A DNA stretch of 64,000 nucleotides from Meconema thalassinum (Eukaryota; Arthropoda; Insecta; Orthoptera; Tettigoniidae), in contig OX336393.1 of NCBI GenBank assembly GCA_946902985.2, positions 137,385,291 through 137,449,290 on the forward strand. Reading direction: 5' to 3'. Positions 22,211 through 32,924 of the stretch are shown one piece after another; the stretch's first letter is position 1; each line of letters opens with the position of its first letter. The position numbers and the translations under genes are program-made. The notes under the pieces were generated by a model. That model was not told the DNA's origin. It was given only the letters and a program-made list of their open reading frames with translations, and did no database searches.

Positions 22211-25200
22211 GTGAGTTATTTTTAGTAATATTTCAGAGAAAATAAGGATTCATCCCGGAATCTTTTTGGATTTTGCAATATGAATAGCTTTTAAAAATGG
22301 ACAGTCTTGATCTTTTGCACAGATCCATGCGGCACTAAAGCTGAAGATTCCTGCTTTTAAAATAAGCCATACTCGTGGGAAAAGATTACAAGTTTTCACG
22401 TATTCAGAGCCCTAAAAGTCTCTGAATTTTCTTTTATATCTTGGAGCCCACCCTCGAGAATCAAGTCAATAATTTTGAAAATAACATAATTTTAGTAATA
22501 TACTGCCGGCCCCGTGGTGTTGGGGTAGCGCGCCTGCCTCTCACCCGGAGGCCCCGGGTTCGATTCCCGGCTCCGTCAGGGATTTTAAAACTGACGTGAG
22601 GGTTGGAACGAGGTGCACTCAGCCTCGTGAGGACAATTGAGTAGCCGTCAAGACAGTGAGGCAGTACCCCGATCACGAAAATCAAGATTAACGGCCGAGG
22701 GGACCCAATGCGCTGATCTCGCGTCACCCCAATATCTGCAGGCCAAATGGCTGGACAGAGGTCGCTTGGTTGGCCTAGGCCCTTCATGGGCTGTATAGTG
22801 CCAGGGGTTTATTTATTTTTTAGTAATATACTACCCAGTTGGATGTTTGTAAACAATAATGTGCCCCCTTTTTTTTACAGCCGAAGCATTGGCAGTTCAT
22901 TGGAGGAGCTGCACAGTTTCTTTGGCACCTCCGATGCAGTGTTGTCTATCGAGGAGCTACGGATGCAACTCAACTCTTGTTTCACGTGAGTATTTGCTTC
23001 AGTTTATTGGAAACATTTACAGTATCATTGTGATGAAGGCTTATTTCCTCTTGTTTAGCTTGTACAGGCCTAATTTAAATACTGGTAATTTAGAAACTTC
23101 CAGTCTAATGACTGAAATTACTTTATTTTGAGACCAAATGAATTGTCTTTGTGTCTCATAGTTCTCTGTAACTATAGACTAATGGGTAATTGTAGTGGAG
23201 TTATGATCCTGGATTCTATACTTGCACAAGTTTCTTGCTCATTCAACGGCAATTGTCAGGCACATGTGGGATACAAAATACACCTTGTAATTACAGTACG
23301 TGAAAATGCATTACTCGACAAAACAATTGGTCTAGATGAAGATTATTAATGCGTGAATGCTCCCACCATGCATGACAAAAACCAGGGTTGTATACCAGGG
23401 GAGTTAGCTGCCCCTAATAATATTAATTTATGCAGCCCAACTAACGTGTGTTGTCGATGTGACTACAGACTAATACGAGGGGAAAAGAATAGTGTTCAGT
23501 ATCGTTTGCGGGATATGTTTGCAGTGCTATACGGGATGCAAGCGGAGAAATATCGACCTTCCTGACAACACACGTTAGTTGGGCTGCATAAATCAATATT
23601 ATTAGGGGCAGCTGATTTACACGGTATATTACCGTATTGACCGCCTCCGTGGCTAAATGGTTAGCTCGCTAGGCTTTGGCCCAAAGAGCCCCGGGTTCGA
23701 TTCCTGGCCAAGCCATCAGGGATTTTAATTTCTGGGGTTAATTCCCGTGGCTCGGGGACTGGTTGTATGTGAAGTCTTCATTCTCACATCATCCTCCTTA
23801 CGACGCGCAGGTCGCCCACGGGCGTCAACTACGAAGACCTGCACTAGGCCTCTCCGGATGCCACACGATCATTCATTTATTACCGTATTGGTGAGTAGTA
23901 CCATATGTGCAGGGTTGGTAATATTCTATTGGTCCTATGATTCATGCCGACACAACTGGTATTTTACTATACAGGGTCTTTATATTTGCTTGGCTAAGAC
24001 ATTCTCGCCCACGCACTCCGCCAGTGACGGCTCAGTTGCTGGCTGCAGCGTGCGCGTATGTACGGCAGAATACGGTGCTTAGAATCAGTATCATGTATTT
24101 TTACTCACCATGTTTACAGTAGATGCTGAAAATGTTCCCCATCCACTGCCAAACATAATCGGCATCTCCTTATGAGGTTTCCGGTTATTCCGGTTAATTT
24201 AGCTTCAGTAAGGAAATGACCTTAACGTCTATTTTTATTATTTACTGAACCTGTACGTTTGAATCTCAAATTAGCCAGTTGTTTTATTGTCTGATTTATA
24301 GGAATGGGTCTCCCTGGAAATTTCACTCGAACTAGTCTTGTTCTATCACACGATTTCCTGTACAGGTTCAGTAAACGATAAAAATAGACGTAAAGGTCGT
24401 TATTTCCTTAGTGAAGCTAAATTAACCGGAATAACAGGAAACTTCATTATGTTTGGCAGAGGATGGGAAACGTTTTCAGCATTTACTGTAAGCATGGTGA
24501 GTAAAAATGCATGGTACTGATTTTAAGCTCCGTATTCTGCCGTACATACGCGTACGCGGCAGCCGGCAACTGAGGCGTAACTGGCGGAGCAAGAATGTCC
24601 TAGCCAAGCAAATATAAAGACCCTGAATAAGTCATGATCTAAAAAGAGGATGACAGATGGGTTATAAGCAGAGGAGAAAACATTTATTACCACATCCTTT
24701 CCACAATAATAGGCGGCAGCACGCCGGCCTCTCACCGCTGGGTCTGTGGTTCAAATCCTGGTCACTCCATGTGAGATCTGTGCTGGACAAAACGGAGGCA
24801 GACAGGTTTTTCTCCGGGTACTCCGGTTTTCCCTGTCAAAATTTCATTCCAGCAACACTCTCCACTATCATTTCATTTGTCATTCATTTAATCATTGCCC
24901 CAGAGGAGTGCGTCAGGCCTCGGCAGCCGGCACACATCATATCCTCGCCGCTAGATGTGGGCTTCATTCATTCCATTCCTGACCCGGTCGGAGACTGGAA
25001 GCAGGCTGTGGATTTTCATTTTTCACAAAAGGTATTTCAGTAGTTTGTAGAAGAATCAGCACTCCACTATTGTTACCGACTAATATGATCCGATCAGAGA
25101 AAGCATGCACTGGAATTGTTAATGTGAAAAACATTTAGAACTTGCAAGTCAGGGTGCATTTGTAAGAAAAAAAAAGGGAGTGGAAGGCATAGTGTTGAGT

Positions 25201-27161
25201 GTGTTTGTTTTGTGTGTGCAGATGTGGTGTTAGCTGGCATGAGGAACATGTGTCTCTGGATTGCCAGGAGTGTGGAGGTTACTCGTTGGAGCGACCATGT
25301 CCTCGTTGTGATGGTCAGTGCTCAGCCACCTGGAAGAGAGACCTCACCATGGTAAGTGTTACCTTTTGTTGATCACATGACCATATCCTAATTTCCCTGG
25401 CATATTCAGAAATGCCAACTTCTACCAACAAGTATGAGCGTTAAAAATCCCTCAGTATGCCTTCCTTCGGAGAGGAAGTAAAGCCGGCGGTCCCATGTCA
25501 TAGATTTATGGCATGTTATAGATCCTTCCACTAATTACACCTGTGTGAAGCTAAATTAGATAGGTTAAGAATGTAAACAACGCTCTTAGGTTTCTACGTT
25601 CGTTGCCAAGAGCCAACTGCAGTGGCATCTAGTAGATAAGTTCTGAACTTGGCCTAGTAGTCGTTGACGGTGGCGCTTGGCGGCAAAAGTAGGAACTATT
25701 TGAAAAATTCTAAGTTGCAGTCTGTACTTAAATTAAAAAACACATGTCTGTTAGGTAGTCAGCCCGAAGGCTGGTTGGATCCTCAAAAAGTACCGCCGTT
25801 AGGTTATGTGAGTAGATACCCACAGAAACCCAAGGCAGCGCTATTTTGAGGCGTTCTAGGCAAGAAGAGGAGTGAGGTAGTTTGCCATTGCAAACATAAC
25901 ACACACTAATACAGTCATCACAATTAACACCGGTTATCAAACAGATTCTACACACACCCAAAGTACACGGGGCTACATGACCGCGTTGTCGCAGCCCCTA
26001 AACTTAAGAACCAACAAGTATGTTAGATTTTGTAAAGTTTGGACATTACTTTCATCTCACCATTTTTTTTTTTTTCTTTCAATGATCATTCTCTTGTATG
26101 AAGGTTTTGCAAGAAAGAAAGCTTGTAGTTTAATGTGACTGTCATATTGAGATCATAAGCCACAAGATCTATTTTATGTTGAATCAACCCATCAAATGTG
26201 ACATTTCATCTCGAATATCCCACATTCATTAAGTGGGAATCAACCATCTTGGTGGGAGGCAAACAACGAGTGTTATGCCATCATGCCCTCTGAGAGGGTC
26301 TCTTTTGGTACTAGTTGGCAGTATATAATGAACGAAAAGTATTAGCTGAAAGCAGATGTATTTGGCATAATCACTGATAGTTTTATTAGCAGTAAGTGCA
26401 ATACTACTTAATTTATCATATACTGCAGTCATATTCCTATAATAGGGTTGCACGATGCAGTGGAGAGGTATGTTAAGGGGAAAACTGAAGGAGTAAAAGG
26501 GAGAGTCTGTGGGTACTCTGTCATTCAAAAGTTATGTTGAAATTCTGTACACTGTTTCCTGTAAGTCACACTCACCAACGTAGCTAACCATATGGTTACG
26601 GTTGCTGTGAAAAATTCCACACATTAGAGGCGGCTGACTTCTGGGAGTTTTCCGAGAGATTATGTAGTCTCCTTCAGGCGTTTCGGCCACATTGGGGTTG
26701 CGCTAACCTGCCATCAGTTGCTATAAATTCAAGCGAGTCCTCATCCTAAGGTGTGTAGAAGGAAATACATCAGGAATAACATCACTTAAGAATAGATTTA
26801 AAGCAGGCTGATCAGGGGTAGACAATGTCAGCATTTACAGTAACTTATTATTTCTATTACTTATGCTAATTTTTTCCATTAATGGGTCTGATGCTAATTG
26901 GCTGTTTTCACATTTTGGAGAGACATCCTTTTAATAAGAAATTTCCTATTGATACTTTGTCTGATCACTGAAGGCCTTCTTGCTGAATGTTAACAGTATG
27001 TTTTTTTTTCTTCTCAGTCCCACGCCACAGGCAAAGCACGTTGGGAGGGAACCTGTGTACTTAGGAGTCAAACGGAATCGAAGCGAATGCTGAAGTCGAT
27101 TGCTGCCGAAGAAGAGTCTCATCTGTGCAGTCGGTTGGAAAAGTTGGCCGCCAGCTCGTGA
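22155..27161 (+). CDS. pino: Protein pinocchio (four coding exons)
   Basis: Joining 22155-22210, 22881-22985, 25222-25351 and 27018-27161 gives an open frame of 144 residues; all introns are GT-AG and all exon phases agree. The product starts MSLASVHH, then has [21 protein letters not shown] cysteine-rich core follows, with DCQECGGYS and [10 protein letters not shown] (CxxC pairs suggesting zinc binding), then [20 protein letters not shown] and a short helical tail ending LEKLAASS. I recognise this as pinocchio, known in Drosophila (smell impaired 21F) as a small antennal protein affecting olfactory behaviour; its biochemical role is not established. Introns hold SINEs, a MITE and a foldback, so the gene has grown by insertion. 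The identification is from memory of the family and was not searched. Confidence 0.85.
22506..22807 (+). repeat. tRNA-derived SINE, family S2, full copy
   Basis: It starts GCCGGCCCCGTGGTGTTGGG with a B-box GGTTCGATTCC, then a body with CTCAGCCTCGTGAGGACAAT and CTGCAGGCCAAATGGCTGG. TTTAGTAATATACT occurs on both sides (22491-22504 and 22819-22832), which would be its target duplication. It lies in the first coding intron of pino, in sense. Confidence 0.8.
22881..22985 (+). CDS. pino: pino second coding exon
   Basis: Acceptor CTTTTTTTTACAG ends at 22880. It encodes [16 protein letters not shown] and [14 protein letters not shown], splitting a Thr codon at the donor TTCAC|GTGAGT. Confidence 0.85.
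23406..23613. mobile_element. 208-bp palindromic MITE
   Basis: Arms of 50 bp at 23406-23455 and 23564-23613 are inverted copies (AGCTGCCCCTAATAATATT ... ACGTGTGTTGTC) with only about one mismatch, separated by 108 bp. There is no coding content. The superfamily is unclear because no convincing target duplication is visible. It lies in pino intron 2. Confidence 0.75.
23639..23875 (+). repeat. tRNA-derived SINE, family S3
   Basis: The tRNA-like head CCGTGGCTAAATGGTTAGC and B-box GGGTTCGATTCC are followed by a body ending near TAGGCCTCTCCGGATGCCAC. The final part recurs inverted at 2555-2610. It lies in pino intron 2. Confidence 0.7.
23972..24625. mobile_element. Foldback element with ~270-bp inverted arms
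   Basis: It starts CAGGGTCTTTATATTTGC and ends with the inverse GCAAATATAAAGACCCTG. The arms (about 23972-24262 and 24356-24625) stay alignable throughout, for example CTTCAGTAAGGAAATGACC against GGTCGTTATTTCCTTAGTG. The left arm has about 19 extra bases near 24160. There is no coding content. It lies in pino intron 2, so the pre-mRNA could form a long hairpin. Confidence 0.75.
24709..25030 (+). repeat. tRNA-derived SINE, family S4
   Basis: It is almost identical to the S4 copy at 47099-47430: GGCGGCAGCACGCCGGCCTC, B-box GGTTCAAATCC, then TCCGGGTACTCCGG and a tail GGCTGTGGATTTTCATTTTT. It lies near the end of pino intron 2. Confidence 0.8.
25222..25351 (+). CDS. pino: pino third coding exon (cysteine-rich)
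   Basis: Acceptor GTGTGTGCAG ends at 25221. It encodes the core from CGVSWHEEH to WKRDLTM, including six cysteines, and ends in phase 0 at CCATG|GTAAGTG. Confidence 0.9.
25430..25655 (+). repeat. SINE family S1, body only
   Basis: It matches the body of the S1 copy at 11243-11668 in reverse: AGCGTTAAAAATCCCTCAGT, GCCGGCGGTCCCATG, ATAGATTTATGGCATG. The tRNA head is missing. It lies in pino intron 3. Confidence 0.7.
25747..26000 (+). repeat. Dispersed repeat, family G
   Basis: Second copy of the unit at 8541-8845, starting TTAGGTAGTCAGCCCGAAGG. The tail carries TACAGTCATCAC, which also occurs in the SINE at 41650-42000. Confidence 0.65.
26105..26185 (+). repeat. Short dispersed repeat (family J)
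   Basis: AAGCTTGTAGTTTAATGTGAC and GAGATCATAAGCCAC recur at 55817-55860 inside a LINE. The origin is unknown. Confidence 0.5.
27018..27161 (+). CDS. pino: pino last coding exon
   Basis: Acceptor TTTTTTTTTCTTCTCAG ends at 27017. It encodes [15 protein letters not shown] through LEKLAASS, with TGA at 27159-27161. Confidence 0.9.
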   Translation, partial: SHATGKARWEGTCVLRSQTESKRMLKSIAAEEESHLCSRLEKLAASS

Positions 27162-29240
27162 CGGTTTAGTTCTCTAGACTGAGACTATAGACTATTCGAC
27201 TGGGGTCGTTCCCCAATTCTTCGTGAGACTGAGGGTGGTTTGGTGTGCGAGGATCCATTCCATTCTACTTGGGCTCGAAACATGGATCATAAAAGGCTTT
27301 TAATTGCATTCTCAGAACTTGATAAATGGTTCTCTTTTTATGGCCTTCCCGGTATTGTGTAATGTTTCATTGTATTCCTCTTACTAGTAATTATTTATTA
27401 TGCCATTCAGTATAAGTCAGATGAGGAATCATTAAGATTTTTGGACTACTTAAGATCGTTTGAAACTGTGGGGATGGTCATTTTGCATCATCCATTTGCA
27501 CCAAATATATTTTGCAGACTAGTATTATTATTTGCACTGTAGTAAATGTATTTTGGTGCATTATTGTGTAAGAAGTGCCATTTTAAGTTAGAGAATTGCA
27601 GAAGTTAATCCTAAGGCTGATCACCTCTGGCTACATGCCCAAGTGTGGAGTTAATGTGTCCTAGTTCTGGGATGCATAAAAGTTTGACAACACAGATCGT
27701 TCATTGCTATGTAAACTTTTTAACTTCAATAATTTGCTGCTTTGTATAGTCTTACCTAGAAATTTTGAATTTAAGTCAGAACATACTTTTTTTAAAATTA
27801 ATTTTTGTCATACAAATTTGCAGAATATATGATACTTAACACATGGGTGACGGGTCCCGAGAAATCTCGGTTTTATTCACGGCATCGTTGTTGGTAATCG
27901 TGCAGCATTTCTTGACCCTGCATTGAACTATTTCGGACTAGCAAATTGAGTCGAATATTTGTAAATGAATATGTGCCACTTTCTGGTTATTCACAGCCTT
28001 CGTTTATTCTTTGATTTAGTTTCAAAACATCGACTTTCTTTCTGCAGGTTCAGTCAGTCAGCATAATAAGACGATGAGATTTTAGAAGAATTATCGTTCA
28101 AATGGACCAACTTATAGTGTATTAGTGGAAACTGAATGTGAGAGTGATATTCAGGCCTTTAGGCACCATAATATAACTATCGTACATACTGTACTTTGAT
28201 TGTTGACCAATCTAACCTCAAATATACTGCAACTGCTTTTTCTGTAAGCTGCCACTGCACATTGTCATATTTCCAAATACATCACACTCTAGAGCACTAA
28301 TAGGGACATTAGTAGTACCAGTATATGCTCATACCGACTTAGAAGATCCGGGTTATTTCAACAATTATGTACACTACGTTTTTAATCTAGTGCACTTGAA
28401 TATTCTCAGCAGAAAAATGTCCGATCCACAGGGAATGTGGCACGCCCAGGCATCTGGTCACCAATGTGTTAAGATATTACGTTTTTATAAAACTTGGCTA
28501 AACCAATGGCTAATCTAAAATTATTTTTTCCTACACCTAAAAGAAGGGGGTGGTGCTTTGAATGATGCTAAAGTTGATAAATTCTTATGGGCATTCAAAT
28601 GCCAACTGTATATAGAAATACAGTACTTTGCAAAGATCTGATAAGTCATGTCCTGTTCCTTACAACCAAAGCCCCTGGAAGGCAGCTTTTTGTACAAATT
28701 TTGTAGTTCAGTGGTGCGTACCAGAAGATACTTGCAATATGTGGGGAGTTTTGTACTTTCCCATCCAGTCAAGATTAAAGGGTACTTTTATCATATTGTT
28801 CTTCAGTACCTTTCAAATCACTGGAGAAGATTCAGATATACTTTTATTGTGTTTATAAAACCTCGGTAAGCCAATGGCTATTCTTAAAATTTTAAACAAA
28901 TGTACACCAAGAAGCAAGTTTGTTTGCCTTGTTTTGATAAAAGTGCCCAATACTTCTGCTATCCACACTTCGTTGGAGCTTGTATACAGTTGTAAAATAC
29001 TTTTCCAATGCTTCTTAGTTATTAAGTGTTTTCAGATGTGTAATTTATTTCTTTTGTACTGCATTTATTAATGTTTCATTGAAAATGTAAACTCATTGCA
29101 ATGTAAAAAAGTTTTCTCTATATCGTGAATAACAAATGAAACTCAAAATGCTTTTGAATACTGTGTTTTGAATGTTTTAATTACATGTGCTTAGGAGTAT
29201 GACCCATTTTTGGTGAGAAATAAAAGTCAACGTGCAAGTA
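27162..29240 (+). other. pino: pino 3'UTR with poly(A) signal
   Basis: About 2.1 kb of AT-rich sequence with few repeats follows the stop. AATAAA at 29219-29224 is the first strong poly(A) signal followed by a GT-rich stretch (GTGCAAGTATATGTGATGG). Short open frames at 28521-29071 on both strands look spurious. The 3' limit is inferred. Confidence 0.5.
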
Positions 29241-29394
29241 TATGTGATGGTTTTTAATTTTCTGATTTAACTCCTGCTTCCTATTTTCTATTTCTGATAA
29301 ACAATGTTAGAAAGCTTGTGTTGCCTTATTAACAATTGAACTTGCAGTTTGTCAATTATTCAAAATGTTAGTTTAATCACTTATTGCTTCTATT

Positions 29395-30412
29395 AAAGAA
29401 AGCTTTCCAGTCGGTCAACAAAAATTGTGCCCTATTACATTAGGTGGGAAAACTAGTATCTGAAAAGAAGATATTCATCACAAAATAACACTCTTTTATG
29501 TACAAAAATTGAGGGTACATAATTTCGATGACATATTTCGACCATCATCAGATCCTGCTTAACCCTAGAACACAAACCCTAATTTGGTAGTACATAAACA
29601 CAAACCCTCATAAAATTTACGACTATTTATTTCCATGATGAATAAAATGTAATGGCACACAAAATATAATATAAGAAGCACGTATTAACATGTAAGATAT
29701 TTTACAGAGTGTTAACCCCTTGGTTTTCAAGTCCCCGGTGTCTCATTTACAGCAGTTAGTGCAAAGATTTGCTCTATGTTCCTTGCAATATGCGCGGTGA
29801 CATTCGCTGCAGTATGTTGTCATCATTCGCCTTTTCTGAGCAGGACAGATGTGACAAACAGTTCTTACCAGTATGTATATGACAAGTTCTGCAGTTCTAA
29901 ATACTCATTTTATTCAGAATAGTGCTGTAATTTAGCTGTTACAGAACTTACCTTGCTAAGTTGAGCATACGTAGTCACAAATCGTCGTAAATTTTACGAC
30001 GCAAGGGTTTTCAATTTGAAATCAACAGACTCACTCTAACAATGCACGCTCACTGAGGAAGCTCGCGGTATTGTAGGAAGCTACTGAGTAGGACAGCAAC
30101 GCGGCGAGAAAAGCCTAGCAGATAGAGCAGTGTTGCCAAGTATATGTAGTAAAAATGACGAGGATTTGTGTTTACAAACTTATGTAATCTGAACGTATTT
30201 GTGCATAAAATTCATAAACATACATTAAGTCAGCAGATCTGATGATGATCGAAACATGTCGTCCAACTAAGTACATAAAAGTGAGTTATTTTGTGATAAA
30301 TATTTTACGTAATATTTTTTTGAGGTTAGGTTTATAAACACTTGTTTTCCCACCTAATGTAATATGGCACAATTTGTATTGACCGACAGGAAAGCTTTCT
30401 TTACTAGAACTA
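29395..30412. mobile_element. Foldback element with hammerhead-related arms
   Basis: The arms at 29395-29560 and 30228-30412 are inverted copies: AAAGAAAGCTTTCC at the outer ends, then TTTTCCCACCTAATGTAAT on the right, and CTGATGATG(g/a)TCGAAA with (T/C)ATGTC at the inner ends. The inner word looks like a hammerhead core whose stem II has collapsed. The 670-bp interior holds a piggyBac-like zinc-binding fragment. It lies just past the pino 3'UTR. Confidence 0.65.
29743..29871 (-). pseudogene. piggyBac-type C-terminal cysteine-rich domain fragment
   Basis: The minus-strand frame reads RTVCHICPAQKRRMMT, then YCSECHRAYCKEHRAN, then LCTNCCK and a stop. The cysteine/histidine spacing (CxxC, CxxC, CxxxH, CxxC) is that of the cross-brace zinc domain found at the C-terminus of piggyBac transposases. 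The frame is open upstream to about 29905. The catalytic DDD domain is not present. TTAA followed by CCCC lies at 29712-29719, close to where a piggyBac end would be, but no matching second end was found. The call rests on the metal-ligand pattern only. Confidence 0.5.
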
Positions 30413-30429
30413 GGCAACACTGAAAATTA

Positions 30430-30666
30430 GCTTCTATCGCTTCAATTGAGAGTATTTAGGCATAGTAATGTAGATAGTGGTTATGGTGATTGGTTTTTAC
30501 ATACGTAATGCACCTCAATATCGGCACGATAGATATCGAGCCATTATTCCACTTTTCTCCATGTGTTTTGTAGCATTGTTTTGTTTTGTGCAACATTTGC
30601 GATGGTTCGAATGTATGGCGTAGATCGTAGATTTTAAATGATCTTGTCGACTTCATCGTTACGCTG
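30430..30666 (+). repeat. Repeat copy that received the Transib insertion (left part)
   Basis: 30625-30666 plus 32799-32860 together match, without the insertion, the reverse complement of 8372-8450 (ATGATCTTGTCGACTTC, GTTACGCTG, GTCTGGCGTTACGTTAC). It ends with CGCTG, the target duplication. Confidence 0.75.
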
Positions 30667-30703
30667 CACAGTGGTCCGTATCCGTAAAAAAGCGGACAAA
30701 AAT
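30667..30703 (+). repeat. Left terminal inverted repeat of the Transib, RSS-like
   Basis: Heptamer CACAGTG (30667-30673), 22-nt spacer, then ACAAAAAT (30696-30703), which matches the first seven bases of the vertebrate RSS nonamer ACAAAAACC. Confidence 0.7.
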
Positions 30704-31522
30704 AGATTTTTTAACTTTACTTTAGAAAGGCCAAACCACCTCCCAAGTGAAGTATGTTAATCAGTGTACATTAATTTCACTTTGTCTTTGGAAATTGCTT
30801 CTGTGTTTCTCAGATATATTACTACAAAAGTGATACAACTCTTAGTTTCTGAATTCCACACTCCGTAAAGTAAACATTGAAATATCATTCTAACTTCAAA
30901 ATGAAACTCGGGGTTTATAATACTGTATCTGCATATAGTTTGGGATCTGATATATTTGATTATAGCATGATTTTCGATTTCAGATCCCTTATAAGGACTG
31001 TTATACTTATTTATGTAGTGCATTATTTTCTTCAAGAAAAATAAATTTTGCTTGACCTACAAAAAAATGTATACATATGTATACCATGAAACTTATGCAG
31101 GTTTTAAAATAAAGACTGGAGAAGATGTCCTTAAAGGTTTCATCGCCAGAACCCGCCAGATGCGTGATTGAGAAGGGAGATAACATTACTGCGCGCTCTG
31201 AGGATAAACACTGGCGCGAGAGATGAGGGCAAGTTGAGGCATTTGTTTATGCTACGCAAGGGATATCTCGAGGCCATGAAACCAAAATAATCTTCAATCG
31301 CGAGAAGTAATTGATTATTAGTTGTTGTGTGTGTTGTGAAGAGTGAAATATGAATTTTCGTTGTTATTCGCAGTGATCTTATTAACAAGATTCGAGAGAA
31401 CAAATCGTTCTCGCGCGCGTCAAGGAAAGTTTGTGGTAGGCATATCTCCTTAACAAGTTCCAATTAAATGTTGACGACAGTGTAGAGAAAACAGTGTATA
31501 ATAATATAAGGACCTTTTCTTT

Positions 31523-32667
31523 TTGCCGTATGTTGACCGGTGGAGAAAGTGTAACTTCTTAGAACATGCTTTTTTGAAGAAATATTCAAACTGGTTGAAA
31601 ACAGAAATTTGGATATCAATTCCGAGCATTCCTGGCTCCGAAAAATCAGTAGATCGAGGTCGTCCTCCAAAAGAATTTCAAGAGCTAATGGAGAGAAGCA
31701 AAATAAGGAAAATTAAATACCTAAGGGAGAGTTCCACTTCATCAGAGCTTGCCTATGCGACCGCTACGAATTTAAGGGCAGAGGGAGACGATTGATCAGC
31801 CAAGCTAAAAAGAAGCTACCACGACTACACCAACAAGGGGCAAACGAATGGTGCGAAAATTTCAGAAATGAAAAATCTACATAAGTGGCACAAAAGCTCG
31901 TCGACAATTTACAACTTGAGTTTGTAATTTCAGTTCCGCACGCCCACTTTCGATTTTTTGAATGTCTCCTGCATATTTCGTACCGCCTCGGGTTTAAAAA
32001 GTGAAAAGTGAGCGTGAAAGATGGTAATCGAGACTTATTCAAGAAAAAAATTGTGCAAGACTCATTCAGAACGAGCTTAGGTCTTCTAGTTGATATTCCG
32101 AAGCCTGGATATGGAACCACCAATGATGGCAACACTGCCCGAAGGTTTTTTGATCAACCTCAAGTAGCATCCGAAATAACAGGGGTAGACTGTGAGTTAA
32201 TAACTCGTTTTGGAATAATTTTAAAAGCAATTTCCTCTGGCCATGAAATTAATAGTTCAGAGTTCAATTCCTACTGCAGCGAAACAGCAAGCTTATGTGT
32301 ACGGCTATATCCGTTGTGTTACATGCCTCCAACACTCCATAAAATACTTATCCATGGATCTTTCATTATATAAGCAGCTATTTTGCCGATTGGAGAAATT
32401 TCAGGACAGGTCTTAGAGTCTAGAAACCAAGACGTAAGAAAATATAGGGATGACCATACCAGAAAATCCTCAAGAATTTCCAATAATTTTGACTTGATCC
32501 ATAGACTATTGCTAAGCTCTGATCCAGTAATTTCAAGCACGGGAAGTCGACCGAAGAAGAAAAGAAGACAGTTGCCTCAGGAAGTGTGTAATTTATTGTC
32601 AATACCCGTGGACGAGACGGAGCAGAGAGGGGAAGAAGTCGACTCATCCGGATCAGAGGATGAATAA
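31523..32667 (+). pseudogene. Transib transposase remnant (RAG1-like core)
   Basis: The N-terminal piece 31523-31795 carries DRGRPPKEFQELMERSKIRK and ESSTSSELAYATATNLRAEG. After a gap, a frame from about 31930 reads HFRFFECLLHISYRL, then FRTSLGLLVDIPKPGYG and NDGNTARRFF. It continues with SSGHEINSSEFNSYC, MPPTLHKILIHGS and PIGEISGQVLESRNQD, then YRDDHTRKSSR. DGNTARRFF lines up with the GNFARKLM region of RAG1, and the Glu at 32416-32418 in LESRN lies where the catalytic Glu of RAG1 falls. In-frame stops occur near 31990 and 32371, and the segment with the first two catalytic Asp is deleted. Length is about half of a full Transib protein. Family identity is from memory, not from a search. Confidence 0.75.
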
Positions 32668-32761
32668 GTAAGTAATTTTATGCACTAAGACAAATTTACC
32701 TAATAGTAACTTCTAATTTAATGCTTTATACAGAAGTATTTCATTTCATTTAGCGGAAAAC

Positions 32762-32798
32762 ATTTTTGTCCGCTTTTTATCAAATCCGGACCACTGTG
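32762..32798 (-). repeat. Right terminal inverted repeat of the Transib, RSS-like
   Basis: Read on the minus strand: CACAGTG, a 22-nt spacer and ACAAAAAT, the same layout as the left end, although the spacer sequences differ in their first half. Confidence 0.7.
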
Positions 32799-32900
32799 CG
32801 CTGGGGTCTGGCGTTACGTTACAGTGACAGGACGAAATGTACCCAGATGCACTGAGGTGTGTGACGTTATAGTACCGCTTGGTGCATGTGTTCCCCGACA
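32799..32900 (+). repeat. Repeat copy that received the Transib insertion (right part)
   Basis: It begins with the second CGCTG and continues GGGTCTGGCGTTACGTTAC, matching the inverse of 8354-8414. Similarity stops near GTTATAGTAC. Confidence 0.75.
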
Positions 32901-32924
32901 ATCTCTACTTCGTTAGTATAAGAC

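Larger units (their letters stand above)
30667..32798 (+). mobile_element. Transib-like DNA transposon, 2132 bp, internally decayed
   Basis: The termini are CACAGTGGTCCGTATCCG and the inverted CACAGTGGTCCGGATTTG, both leading to AAAAAGCGGACAAAAAT. CGCTG flanks it at 30662-30666 and 32799-32803. The related empty site at 8415-8419 (minus) has one CGCTG, which fixes the ends. A 5-bp GC-rich duplication, CACAGTG terminal heptamers and a RAG1-like transposase together point to Transib, the transposon group related to the RAG recombinase. It cannot move itself: the transposase is broken. Confidence 0.8.

Noticed and set aside
22506..22575. Possible tRNA gene (A and B boxes)
   Set aside because: The acceptor arms do not pair and the unit continues into a repeated 230-bp body, so it is the head of a SINE. 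The same reasoning applies at 23639, 24709, 34843, 41650, 44801, 47099 and 50205.
30228..30262. CTGATGATGATCGAAACATGTC as a working hammerhead
   Set aside because: The core words are present but only five bases separate CTGATGA from GAAA, so no stem II can form, and stem I does not pair. Kept only as a ribozyme-derived relic.
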